DNA of 50,570 bases from a virus, in the IMG/VR virus record IMGVR_UViG_3300050137_000156, positions 1-50,570 of that record; one strand, written 5' to 3'. The notes under the pieces were generated by a model, which made no database searches, was not told where the DNA came from, and worked only from the letters and a program-made list of their open reading frames with translations. Position numbers and translations under genes: made by a program. Positions 38,405-44,489 of the stretch are shown one piece after another; positions within the stretch are counted from its first letter, which is position 1; each line of letters starts with the position of its first letter.

Positions 38405-38664
38405 TCGATCGCCGCCTTGTTGCTTCCCAGGCGCTTCGTGAGGGCGTCGAGCGCCGCCGACGCCTCGGTGCCCAAGTGCGCCTCCACGCGTCTCAGGCCG
38501 GCTGCCTTGTACGCGGCATGACTCTTCGTCGGCCCGGACGCGCGGCCCCAATAGAACCGCTCCCCGTCGACCGTCGCGGCATGCTGGCCCTTGTGCTTGG
38601 CCGCGCGGTCGCACGAGACGACGCTGCGCGCGTCGGGCGCGCCGCAGGGGCGTTTGGTGGTCAT
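38350..38664 (-). CDS. Small basic protein with Cys pair (104 aa)
   Basis: A 104-residue protein from ATG 38664 behind GGAAGAG. Residues 5-25 have KRPCGAPDARSVVSCDRAAK, then HKGQHAATVDGERFYWG. This Cys-x-His pattern with a WG end is common in short phage proteins that bind zinc. The second half is helical (SAALDALTKRLGSNKAAIEW). The frame also overlaps a 21-codon ORF at its 3' end. Confidence 0.65.
   Translation of the reverse strand: MTTKRPCGAPDARSVVSCDRAAKHKGQHAATVDGERFYWGRASGPTKSHAAYKAAGLRRVEAHLGTEASAALDALTKRLGSNKAAIEWALVASSSTRSRGSSGR
38353..38396. repeat. 44-bp direct repeat, copy A
   Basis: Matches 40554-40597 with 41 of 44 identical bases, same orientation. It encodes the ILIYAVAW-type peptide in both copies. 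Confidence 0.9.
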
Positions 38665-38843
38665 TTCTCTTCCTCGGTACACACGGACGAGCCGTCGAGC
38701 CGTTGCACCGTCCGGTGAACCGTTCGTCGACCTGGGATCGCTCCGTATACGCGTTCGCCGTCGTCGAGGTCGTACGACCGTGTCTCGATGACGGCGCCGC
38801 AGTACGGACACTTCGATGCACGGTAAATCTTCTCTTCGTCCAC
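38661..38843 (-). CDS. Small zinc-finger-like protein (60 aa)
   Basis: A 60-residue protein from GTG 38843. CPYCG at residues 12-16 is half of a zinc ribbon; only one further Cys is near the C terminus (SSVCTEEEK). It is charged and hydrophilic, with TRSYDLDDGERVYG in the middle. It ends with TGA overlapping the next ATG. Probably a small zinc-binding accessory protein. Confidence 0.65.
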   Translation of the reverse strand: MDEEKIYRASKCPYCGAVIETRSYDLDDGERVYGAIPGRRTVHRTVQRLDGSSVCTEEEK

Positions 38844-38844
38844 G

Positions 38845-39132
38845 TCAGTCGTCCCTGTTCATTGCGCGGTTCCAGTCCTTTGGGTTCACGCTGTTCACCC
38901 GATGAAATTCGTCCTCTGCCTCGCCGTTCCCGACGGCGTTCAGCGGGACCGAGACACCCACCTTCGCCGCCGCTTCGACAACCTTGGAAGGGACGAATCG
39001 CTCCGAGCGCTTGCCGCCGTCGCAGTGTGACGCGTGAAGGACCGTCCCGCCCTCTACCGAGCAAAACCGACCGCAGCAATCGCAAGCCGCAACGGTCACC
39101 GGGCCGCGAACTTCAAGAATCAGCTTGCTCAT
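38845..39132 (-). CDS. Cys-rich small protein (95 aa)
   Basis: A 95-residue protein from ATG 39132 behind a strong AGGAGG site. Cysteines at 17, 19, 20 and 24 (ACDCCGRFC) and a later HCDGG give a possible zinc or Fe-S site. The C-terminal half is charged and helical, ending in NPKDWNRAMNRDD. The strong ribosome site suggests good expression. Not recognised. Confidence 0.7.
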   Translation of the reverse strand: MSKLILEVRGPVTVAACDCCGRFCSVEGGTVLHASHCDGGKRSERFVPSKVVEAAAKVGVSVPLNAVGNGEAEDEFHRVNSVNPKDWNRAMNRDD

Positions 39133-39231
39133 CCCCGAATCCTCCTGAGCAGCTCCGCGCTGCATCTGAGAAGAACCCCCACCCTATGCCCCCTGCTCCG
39201 GTGTCTCCCCGTCCTCCAGGCCATCGGTCGC
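39133..39231. other. 99-base gap
   Basis: Holds the AGGAGG ribosome site of the downstream gene (minus strand) and a C/T-rich plus-strand stretch. No promoter consensus was seen. Confidence 0.5.
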
Positions 39232-39366
39232 TCACGCCGTCTTCGTGAACAACCATCGAAATGGCTGGTAGGGGATGACCCACACAAACATAGAGAAGAC
39301 GATGTTAGGGATCCACGAGCGCTTCACCGCGACCAGTCTATACTCACAATCACCGTTGCATTCCAT
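39232..39366 (-). CDS. Small membrane protein (44 aa)
   Basis: A 44-residue protein from ATG 39366, preceded by AAGGAGA. It begins MECNGDCEYRLVAVKRSWIP and continues as a hydrophobic aromatic helix (NIVFSMFVWVIPYQPFRWLF). It could sit in the inner membrane as a single-span peptide. The strong ribosome site and the boundary element upstream support a gene. Unknown role. Confidence 0.65.
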   Translation of the reverse strand: MECNGDCEYRLVAVKRSWIPNIVFSMFVWVIPYQPFRWLFTKTA

Positions 39367-39395
39367 TTGTCCTGTCTCCTTCGTTTGCGCGCGCA

Positions 39396-39409
39396 TCGCG
39401 CGCAGTGTT
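39396..39409. repeat. Boundary element, copy 1
   Basis: TCGCGCGCAGTGTT on plus, 8 bases downstream (on the minus strand) of the TAA ending the gene at 39417. The same 14-mer occurs at 39722-39735; near copies are at 40797-40808 and 41062-41076. Confidence 0.8.
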
Positions 39410-39416
39410 GCGCGGG

Positions 39417-39701
39417 TTATTCCTCTTTGGCCGGCCCCAGGCTCCGCACCGCGGCGCGCAGGGCCGCCAGCTTCGCTACTGCGTCCTTCGTCGTGGGGCA
39501 CCCGTGCACGAGGTAAAGCATGTCGCTCACGATGCTAGCGAGGATGCTGACGTCGCCGGTTGACGTGCTCAGTGGAGAATGCGCGGCGACGTGGCGAGCG
39601 GCACTCACGCGAGGGTGCCCAGGGTCTCCCATCGACCACCGCTGGTCACCGTCTCCGAAGACGACCTTCCACGCGCCACGTCGCACCTGTTGCTTCGCCA
39701 T
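39417..39701 (-). CDS. Hypothetical protein (94 aa)
   Basis: A 94-residue protein from ATG 39701 with AGGAAGGAC upstream. It starts basic (MAKQQVRRGAWKVVFGDGDQ), has a His/Ser-rich middle and an acidic-hydrophobic helical end (TKDAVAKLAALRAAVRSLGP). Short phage proteins with this layout are often accessory. No family recognised. Confidence 0.7.
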   Translation of the reverse strand: MAKQQVRRGAWKVVFGDGDQRWSMGDPGHPRVSAARHVAAHSPLSTSTGDVSILASIVSDMLYLVHGCPTTKDAVAKLAALRAAVRSLGPAKEE

Positions 39702-39721
39702 CGCCTCTGTCCTTCCTCGAT

Positions 39722-39735
39722 TCGCGCGCAGTGTT
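39722..39735. repeat. Boundary element, copy 2
   Basis: Same 14-mer TCGCGCGCAGTGTT. Its last bases are the TAA (minus strand) of the gene at 39734, so the element includes the stop codon. Confidence 0.85.
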
Positions 39736-40006
39736 ACTCGGCCGCCTCGACCGACACCGACGCCGGTTGCATTGCTTCGACGATGCCAGTCAGCAGGTCT
39801 CGGGCATCCTCAGTGCTGCACTCGCAGTCTCGGAGGTGTCGACCGATGTAGAACTGCTGCATGTTGCGCTCGTGTGGTGTCCAGTCCTGCATGAGGCGAG
39901 CGACCGTCACGAAAAACTTGGCCTGCGAGTCGTCGTCCAATTCCACGAACAGGCCCGCAAGCTGCTCCAACGTCATCGGGACGTCGACCGAGACCGTCAG
40001 TTTCAT
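39734..40006 (-). CDS. Hypothetical protein (90 aa)
   Basis: A 90-residue protein from ATG 40006 with AAGGAGACGAG directly ahead. The N-terminal strand MKLTVSVDVPMTLEQLAGLF is followed by acidic helices (ELDDDSQAKFFVTVARLMQD) and a RHLRDCECSTEDARDLL region. It fits a small all-alpha regulator or assembly factor. Unknown. Confidence 0.7.
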   Translation of the reverse strand: MKLTVSVDVPMTLEQLAGLFVELDDDSQAKFFVTVARLMQDWTPHERNMQQFYIGRHLRDCECSTEDARDLLTGIVEAMQPASVSVEAAE

Positions 40007-40046
40007 CTCGTCTCCTTCATCACGCGCCCAGAAGCGCGCATTTGAG

Positions 40047-40247
40047 TTAGTGCCCGTGTCTCTCGAGAAGCGCCACGGCGGCAACGCAAGCCGCTGCATG
40101 CGGGTTCCCGTACTTCGTAACGTCGTCCACCAGCGCCCGGAGCGCGGCGTGCGCCTCCGCCAGTTCCGCCGCGTGACGGGCGCGCTCGGCGTCGAGGGTG
40201 GCGAGCAGCGGAAACGCCGCGTCGAACATGCTCACTTCGCTCATCAT
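40047..40247 (-). CDS. Small helical protein (66 aa)
   Basis: A 66-residue Ala/His-rich helical protein from ATG 40247 (second Met at 40244). Helices such as LDAERARHAAELAEAHAALR fit a short coiled coil; the end is AACVAAVALLERHGH. It overlaps the previous stop (ATGA). Ribosome site GGAGAAGG is adjacent. Function unknown. Confidence 0.7.
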   Translation of the reverse strand: MMSEVSMFDAAFPLLATLDAERARHAAELAEAHAALRALVDDVTKYGNPHAAACVAAVALLERHGH

Positions 40248-40540
40248 CCTTCTCCCCTCTTCGCGTCCCGTCTGGCCTGGTCTGGGAAACCAGCCATGGT
40301 GAGCGCGTCATCGACGACTTTCTTTCGATGGTCGGAGTCCAGGCACCTGCGCGGCTCCAACAGAATCAGCGCCCTCACCAGCGCCTCCGACTTCGTTCGC
40401 TCGGCGTCGATCTCGGACAACGCCCACTTGATTGCGGTCTGCTGATCGCAATGGAGAACTCCTGGATTGCCGCCGGTCCTGTCAATTAGTTCTGACATCG
40501 CCTCGAGTCGGGCTCGGTTGATCCATGCATCGCCGCTCAC
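40244..40540 (-). CDS. Hypothetical helical protein (98 aa)
   Basis: A 98-residue protein from GTG 40540 coupled to the mini-gene at 40537 (GTGA). It has helical segments NRARLEAMSELIDRTGG and QTAIKWALSEIDAERTKSEA and a final basic helix (VDDALTMAGFPDQARRDAKR). It looks like one of the short accessory proteins that fill this region. No known motif. Confidence 0.68.
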   Translation of the reverse strand: MSGDAWINRARLEAMSELIDRTGGNPGVLHCDQQTAIKWALSEIDAERTKSEALVRALILLEPRRCLDSDHRKKVVDDALTMAGFPDQARRDAKRGEG

Positions 40541-40650
40541 TGCGCGCCCCCTTCCGGCCCAACGAGCCACGCGACCGCGTAGATGAGGATGCGACGAAAC
40601 TTGGTCCGCTCTCGACCGGAGATGACCTTGGCAAATTGGGAGCGGGTCAC
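40537..40650 (-). CDS. Mini-gene carrying the second ILIYAVAW peptide (37 aa)
   Basis: A 37-residue frame from GTG 40650, coupled at both ends by GTGA. A basic N terminus (TRSQFAKVISGRERTKFRR) is followed by ILIYAVAWLVG and a Gly-rich end. The hydrophobic part matches the ORF at 38339-38404, and DNA identity over 44 bases includes it. Layout suits a membrane-anchored micropeptide. That both copies end at coupled start/stop overlaps supports selection for coding or for translational coupling. Confidence 0.55.
   Translation of the reverse strand: MTRSQFAKVISGRERTKFRRILIYAVAWLVGPEGGAQ
40554..40597. repeat. 44-bp direct repeat, copy B
   Basis: Second copy of 38353-38396 with three differences. 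Both sit at the 3' end of a small gene with coupled downstream start. Confidence 0.9.
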
Positions 40651-40841
40651 GTCCTGCCGCCTTTCGCGTTGAGAATCCGGTCCGTCTCTTTGATGAGCGG
40701 ACTACTAATCTTGGGGTCCACGGATTTGCGCCACCATGCGAGCGCGGCGACGGCATCCGCGAGGTCCGCCCGGATATAGTCAACACATACCCTCCTTCGC
40801 GCGCAGTGGCGCGGCCCGATCGTCCTCACGTCATCGTTCAT
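40647..40841 (-). CDS. Small protein read through a boundary element (64 aa)
   Basis: A 64-residue frame from ATG 40841. Residues about 9-17 (GPRHCARRR) are translated from the boundary element CACTGCGCGCG and an AAGGAGG ribosome-type site, normally found between genes. Just after it, ATG TGT TGA shows a start codon that would stop at once. The remaining part (VCVDYIRADLADAVAALAWW and on) looks like a genuine protein. The gene may be a fusion created by loss of a stop and start at a former junction. Confidence 0.5.
   Translation of the reverse strand: MNDDVRTIGPRHCARRRVCVDYIRADLADAVAALAWWRKSVDPKISSPLIKETDRILNAKGGRT
40797..40808. repeat. Boundary element, copy 3 (inside a frame)
   Basis: TCGCGCGCAGTG on plus, 12 bases identical to the other copies, but here inside the reading frame of the gene at 40647-40841. 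Confidence 0.75.
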
Positions 40842-41044
40842 CGGAGCAGGACCAGTTCGTCGATCCACTCGAGCGCCTGGTCCACGAGCTTCACGCTCAC
40901 CTTCTCTCCGTTGCGCAGACGACGGAGGTACTTGGCAGCCCACTCCGCACGGGTGTTCAACGAAGCTCCGCGCGAGGGTACGTGCGCATCATCGAAGATG
41001 ATGGTCGGACCCTTCTTACCCATTCGTATCTCGTGCTGAGTCAT
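40838..41044 (-). CDS. Hypothetical protein (68 aa)
   Basis: A 68-residue protein from ATG 41044 with AGGAGACGAG directly before it. It begins MTQHEIRMGKKGPTIIFDDA, then a helix (NTRAEWAAKYLRRLRNGEKV) and a final acidic helix (KLVDQALEWIDELVLL). It is likely a small folded cytosolic protein. Ends with ATGA overlap. Not recognised. Confidence 0.7.
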   Translation of the reverse strand: MTQHEIRMGKKGPTIIFDDAHVPSRGASLNTRAEWAAKYLRRLRNGEKVSVKLVDQALEWIDELVLLR

Positions 41045-41061
41045 GCTCGTCTCCTATCGCG

Positions 41062-41076
41062 CCGCGCGCAGTTTAG
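41062..41076. repeat. Boundary element, copy 4 (diverged)
   Basis: CCGCGCGCAGTTTAG on plus includes the TAA stop (minus strand) of the gene at 41073, like copy 2, and precedes the same GGAGACGAG leader seen at 40006. Confidence 0.65.
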
Positions 41077-41327
41077 TGCTCGTTTTCATCTCGCTCGAGC
41101 TTGAGCGCCGCGACCGAGTAGGCGGCGGTTTTCAGTTTCTCCCCGACCGTTCCGAGCGTCGCACACGTCTCATCAAACCTGCGCTCCAATTCGAGAAAGT
41201 TTCCGCGCATCGTCGCCACCGCCGCAACGGTGGAGTCGAGAGCGGCGAGGACCTCTACGACGTCCGCGTGTCGCGACGAGAAGTAGTCCTCCAACCGCTC
41301 GCGCGCTTCCTTGCTGAGAACCTGCAC
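41073..41327 (-). CDS. Small coiled-coil protein (84 aa)
   Basis: An 84-residue protein from GTG 41327. It is one long charged helix with heptad pattern (SKEARERLEDYFSSRHADVV, MRGNFLELERRFDETCATLG, KLKTAAYSVAALKLERDENE). It probably forms a coiled-coil dimer. A diverged palindrome lies 18 bases upstream. The region between the palindrome and the preceding gene (41366-41421) has no gene. Confidence 0.68.
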   Translation of the reverse strand: MQVLSKEARERLEDYFSSRHADVVEVLAALDSTVAAVATMRGNFLELERRFDETCATLGTVGEKLKTAAYSVAALKLERDENEH

Positions 41328-41344
41328 GGGCCGATCGTTACCGC

Positions 41345-41365
41345 GGACAGAACCCGGGTTCCGTC
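41345..41365. repeat. Dispersed palindrome, diverged copy
   Basis: One internal base is changed (ACAG instead of ACGG) and one outer base; the centre AACCCGGGTT is intact. On the minus strand RNA the change leaves a G.U pair, so pairing there is kept. Confidence 0.9.
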
Positions 41366-41421
41366 GTCAGAAGCCCACCCCGCGACCGGATGCGCTCGAA
41401 CCGGTCGACGACGAACACCCG

Positions 41422-42552
41422 CTACCGGTTGCCGCGCATCTCCCGGTAGCTCGCCACCGCGTCGAGTAGGAGCTTCGCCGCGTCCCGCTCGACCGCCTCG
41501 ACGAACTTCTCGCGCTCCCGCGACCACCTCACCTTGCCGAGTTCGTCCTCCGGCGCGAGGTCGAGCTTCCTCCGGAGCACGTCCGGCACGTACGTCGCCC
41601 GGTCGACCGCCCGCGTCGCCCCCGGGTCCCCCCAGTGCCCGAGCACCGTCACCTGGGCGTCGACGTACTCCCGACGCGCCCGCTCGACCGACGCGCACAG
41701 CGGCGCGAGCCGCGCCGCCTCCGGACTCAGACCCGCCCACTGCGGCGTCGCGAACGACCCGTAGGCGCGCTCGATGACGCGGGCGTGCTCGATAGGCATC
41801 CTCGCCATCGCGCCCCGCGCCGCCCCCGCGCCGCCCCGGCAAGGGGCGTGCAGCCGCCCTCCCCCGCAGTGCGCCGTCTCCGAGACCGTCATCGTCTGGC
41901 AGTACGCCTCGAGGTCCGCGTCCGCCTTCGCCCAGCGCTCCTCCGGCCGGTACGCCCCGGGGACCCCCCTCGAGTGCTTACCAGGGACGATCCGCACCAT
42001 CTCGGTCGGGACGCTCTCCTCGACCCCCGACCCGCAGACGCACGCCCCCCTCTGACGCGCCGTCCCCTCGACCTCCCCCATCGCCGATCGACACGTGCAC
42101 TGCTTCCTGCGCACGACGTCGGCGACGAAGAACTCGACGCGACCCGCGCCGACCATCCGCCGGAGCGTCAGCCGCGCCTCGTGGCGCGTCGCCCCGACGT
42201 TCTCCGCCGCGAGCACCTCGACGAGCTTCTCCCGCGGCGCCCCCTGGGCCCCCCGCCGGAGCAGGAACGCGACGACCTCGCGGTCGAGCTCCTCGCCGAC
42301 CCGCGGCGGCGCGCGCAGCAGCCGGTCGACGATGGCGCCCTGCGTGCTCTGGACCGTCGCCGACGCGTTCCCGCTCCAGAGGTACAGCAGCTCCGCGCGC
42401 TCCCACTCGTCGAGCTTCCCCGCCTCCCGGTCCCGCTGGCGGCGGACCGTCTTGTTCTCGTGCCCGAACGCCCCCTGCGCCTTGCCCCGCGCGCGCTCGA
42501 CGACTTGCTTCGTCCGTACCGCCCGATCGACCAGATCGCTCGCTGCCGCCAT
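41422..42552 (-). CDS. Large protein of unknown family, basic and Cys-containing
   Basis: A 376-residue basic protein from ATG 42552, the first gene after a good promoter. Residues 1-60 are charged helix; about 80-140 read like a helix-turn-helix or winged-helix unit (REKLVEVLAAENVGATRHEA, LTLRRMVGAGRVEFFVADVV). A Cys/His cluster follows (QCTCRSAMG, CVCGSG, HCGGGRLHAPC). The rest is helical, rich in Arg and Glu. The combination suggests a nucleic-acid-binding regulator, perhaps of the operon downstream. No family recognised. Confidence 0.7.
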   Translation of the reverse strand: MAAASDLVDRAVRTKQVVERARGKAQGAFGHENKTVRRQRDREAGKLDEWERAELLYLWSGNASATVQSTQGAIVDRLLRAPPRVGEELDREVVAFLLRRGAQGAPREKLVEVLAAENVGATRHEARLTLRRMVGAGRVEFFVADVVRRKQCTCRSAMGEVEGTARQRGACVCGSGVEESVPTEMVRIVPGKHSRGVPGAYRPEERWAKADADLEAYCQTMTVSETAHCGGGRLHAPCRGGAGAARGAMARMPIEHARVIERAYGSFATPQWAGLSPEAARLAPLCASVERARREYVDAQVTVLGHWGDPGATRAVDRATYVPDVLRRKLDLAPEDELGKVRWSREREKFVEAVERDAAKLLLDAVASYREMRGNR

Positions 42553-42610
42553 GTGTCCGCGCCCTTTCGCTTGGCCGCGAGCGAGTGTGCCCGCGAGCCC
42601 CTCGACGCGA

Positions 42611-42640
42611 ACTCTACGGTGCGGGTACCGACCCCGTCAA
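42611..42640 (-). promoter_or_regulatory. Sigma70-type promoter candidate
   Basis: On the minus strand TTGACG (42640-42635), an 18-base spacer and TAGAGT (42616-42611) lie 59 bases upstream of ATG 42552. It is in one of the few longer gaps, ahead of a run of small genes that ends at the terminase. Best promoter seen on the minus strand; consensus match only. Confidence 0.6.
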
Positions 42641-42664
42641 CGAACTGGGCAGAAAGGAGTGGGT

Positions 42665-42787
42665 CTAGTTCCTACGCGTCGCGAGCCACATCGAGGCGAG
42701 CCCGGCGCAACGGAAGACGGGGATCTCGAACGCCGAGGCGAGCCTCGGCGCCCAGTGCCAGACCCCCCACGCCCGAGCGCTCGTCAC
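42665..42787 (-). CDS. Short aromatic protein (40 aa)
   Basis: A 40-residue frame from GTG 42787 overlapping the stop of the upstream gene (GTGA), just past a palindrome. It is hydrophobic and Trp-rich (TSARAWGVWHWAPRLASAFE, then IPVFRCAGLASMWLATRRN). It may be membrane-associated. Coupling and position support it, but size makes it uncertain. Confidence 0.5.
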   Translation of the reverse strand: MTSARAWGVWHWAPRLASAFEIPVFRCAGLASMWLATRRN

Positions 42788-43710
42788 GACGGAACCCGGG
42801 TTCCGTCCAGCGTCGGGAGCCGCTTCCTCCGCACGATCTCCGGTATCAGGTCCTTCGACCGACCGTGACTTCTGAATCCCACGATCGAGTGGCGGAACGG
42901 GTTCGCGCAGAGCTCGCACTCGACGCACGTGATCCCGCTCGTCTGCGCCGGACAGACGACGACCCTCCGCCCCGCCGGAGTCCGCACTCCCTTGTCAGGC
43001 GCGTCCGCGGGGAGCACGCACGTCACCGGCAGCGGGTACTCCTCGACCCCGTCAGCGTCGAGCCTCGGCCCGAGCAACGCGTCGGCGTGCTCGAGGGAGT
43101 CGGCCGAGAGGTTCACCGTGAAGCCTTCCAAGATCGCCCACTGGTACGCGGCGAAGTACTCGGCTCGCGTCTTGTGCGTATACGTGAAGCCGCGCCTCCC
43201 CGCGTTCGCCTCCACGAGCTCTCCGAACTTCGCGAGGTCGAGCGACTCCCCTTCGCCGGCGAGGTCGCCCGCCTCGTTGTGCCGCCACACCGCGCCCTCG
43301 GGGAGCGACTTCACGAGCCCGAGGAAACCCTGCCACGAGTGTCCCCTCGACCCGTCCCCGCCGAGACCGCGCCAGTGCGCGCCGAGGTGACCCGACGACG
43401 CGTAGCAAGCGGCGTCGTAGAAGCTACAGCTCGGTGGGCACGTCCCGCGCTCGGAGATCGAGACCGGCATCGGGCCCGTCTTCTTGTTCTGGCTCGAGAG
43501 CGAGAAGAGCACGCGACCCGTCGGCTTCGGGTCGACCCGCTTCGGTTGACTCGCGACCTTCTCGGCGTCCGTCTTCTTCGACCAAATCGAGTACTTCGAA
43601 AGGCACGCCGTGCAGTTCTTGGCAGTCGGCTTGCCACTCTTGCCGATGAACGCGGAGGGGTAGGGCTTCGCCGCCCAACACTGGTTACAGCGTCGCGTCT
43701 CGCCGATCAC
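42784..43710 (-). CDS. DUF7227/GP88-like Cys-rich phage protein
   Basis: A 308-residue protein from GTG 43710. An N-terminal zinc finger has C8, C11, C33 and C36. The core then shows the pattern of a phage and mobile-element family I know as DUF7227 or GP88: LSSQNKKTGPMPVSI, CPPSCSFYDAACYA (C91, C95, C102), AVWRHNEAGDLAGEG, GRRGFTYTHKT, FTVNLSADSLEHAD, RTPAGRRVVVCPAQ and a final CVECELC with IVGFRSHG. The cysteines probably hold a metal centre; the family's activity is not established to my knowledge. The palindrome codes the last residues DGTRVPS before the stop. Confidence 0.78.
   Translation of the reverse strand: MIGETRRCNQCWAAKPYPSAFIGKSGKPTAKNCTACLSKYSIWSKKTDAEKVASQPKRVDPKPTGRVLFSLSSQNKKTGPMPVSISERGTCPPSCSFYDAACYASSGHLGAHWRGLGGDGSRGHSWQGFLGLVKSLPEGAVWRHNEAGDLAGEGESLDLAKFGELVEANAGRRGFTYTHKTRAEYFAAYQWAILEGFTVNLSADSLEHADALLGPRLDADGVEEYPLPVTCVLPADAPDKGVRTPAGRRVVVCPAQTSGITCVECELCANPFRHSIVGFRSHGRSKDLIPEIVRRKRLPTLDGTRVPS
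42788..42807. repeat. Dispersed palindrome, at the end of the DUF7227-like gene
   Basis: 20-bp perfect palindrome coding DGTRVPS directly before the stop, which overlaps the next GTG. This is the same layout as at 37573. Confidence 0.97.
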
Positions 43711-43958
43711 GGGGCCGGGAACAACTTCGGCGTGGGAGAGAGTCGCTCGATGCGCTCGTCGAGGGCCTTCTTCGCCTTCGTGAGTGCGTCTTCTGCGACC
43801 GTCCGCGCGAACCTCGCCGTGTCGTGCGCCTTGCTCGCCTCCCGCTCGTTCTTCGTCGCGATCTCGAACTCGCACGCCGTCTTCGAGACCGCGCTCGTCA
43901 ACTCGAGGATCGTCGTCTCGCTATTCGTCGGTGTCGTCATCTTCGGATTCCCCTTCAT
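43707..43958 (-). CDS. Small coiled-coil protein (83 aa)
   Basis: An 83-residue protein from ATG 43958 (ATG 43940 is also possible). A Thr-rich start is followed by one long charged helix (KTACEFEIATKNEREASKAH, RTVAEDALTKAKKALDERIE) and a short Pro tail. Probably dimeric coiled coil. The stop overlaps the next GTG. Unknown function. Confidence 0.68.
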   Translation of the reverse strand: MKGNPKMTTPTNSETTILELTSAVSKTACEFEIATKNEREASKAHDTARFARTVAEDALTKAKKALDERIERLSPTPKLFPAP

Positions 43959-43976
43959 GCGACTCCCATTGCCGCG

Positions 43977-44489
43977 CTACCCGACGCCCGTCATCCGCTT
44001 GCGCCGGACGTTCTTCAGGAACCGCGCCTTCGTCACGATGTCCATCCTGTCGAGGAAGAGCTTCCCGTTCAGGCTGTCGATCCCCTGCCAGATCGCCCGA
44101 GACCCGCTCGCCCCGCACCCCACCTCGCGCAGCCGACCGTCAAGGCTCCGATACCCGACGACGACCGTCACCGGGCAGATCGTCCTCTCCGGCACGCACA
44201 CGAAGCTCGCGCACGCGCCGAGCTCGTAGCTCTCGCCACTCGTGCTCCGGACCTTCGGGTTGCACAAGATCGACATCCCTCCCGGAGTGCGGAGCGCGAG
44301 CATGCTCCAGCACGGGTCGAAGTCGACCTGCGTCGTCGCGAGTACGTCGACTCCGTCGATCGGCTCGAGGACCGACGAGAGCAGCTCGGCGAGGTCGCGG
44401 AGCGTCGGCGTCCCGAACGCCTCCGGACCGAGCTCGGTCGCGCGCCGACGCATGCGCATTTCATCGGCTGGAAACGTGAGGAGCCTCAC
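43977..44489 (-). CDS. Hypothetical protein (170 aa)
   Basis: A 170-residue protein from GTG 44489, coupled to the methyltransferase stop. It has a helical N terminus (MRRRATELGPEAFGTPTLRD), strands with several Cys (FDPCWSMLALRTPGG, SILCNPKVRS, ACASFVCVPERTICPVTVVV) and a helical end. It resembles small alpha/beta accessory proteins. No family recognised. Confidence 0.65.
   Translation of the reverse strand: MRLLTFPADEMRMRRRATELGPEAFGTPTLRDLAELLSSVLEPIDGVDVLATTQVDFDPCWSMLALRTPGGMSILCNPKVRSTSGESYELGACASFVCVPERTICPVTVVVGYRSLDGRLREVGCGASGSRAIWQGIDSLNGKLFLDRMDIVTKARFLKNVRRKRMTGVG

Noticed and set aside
41635-44229. 864-codon plus-strand frame opposite the DUF7227-like gene
   Set aside because: It is dominated by Arg, Pro and Leu as expected from antisense of GC-rich codons and crosses several well supported minus-strand genes, including GTGA junctions.
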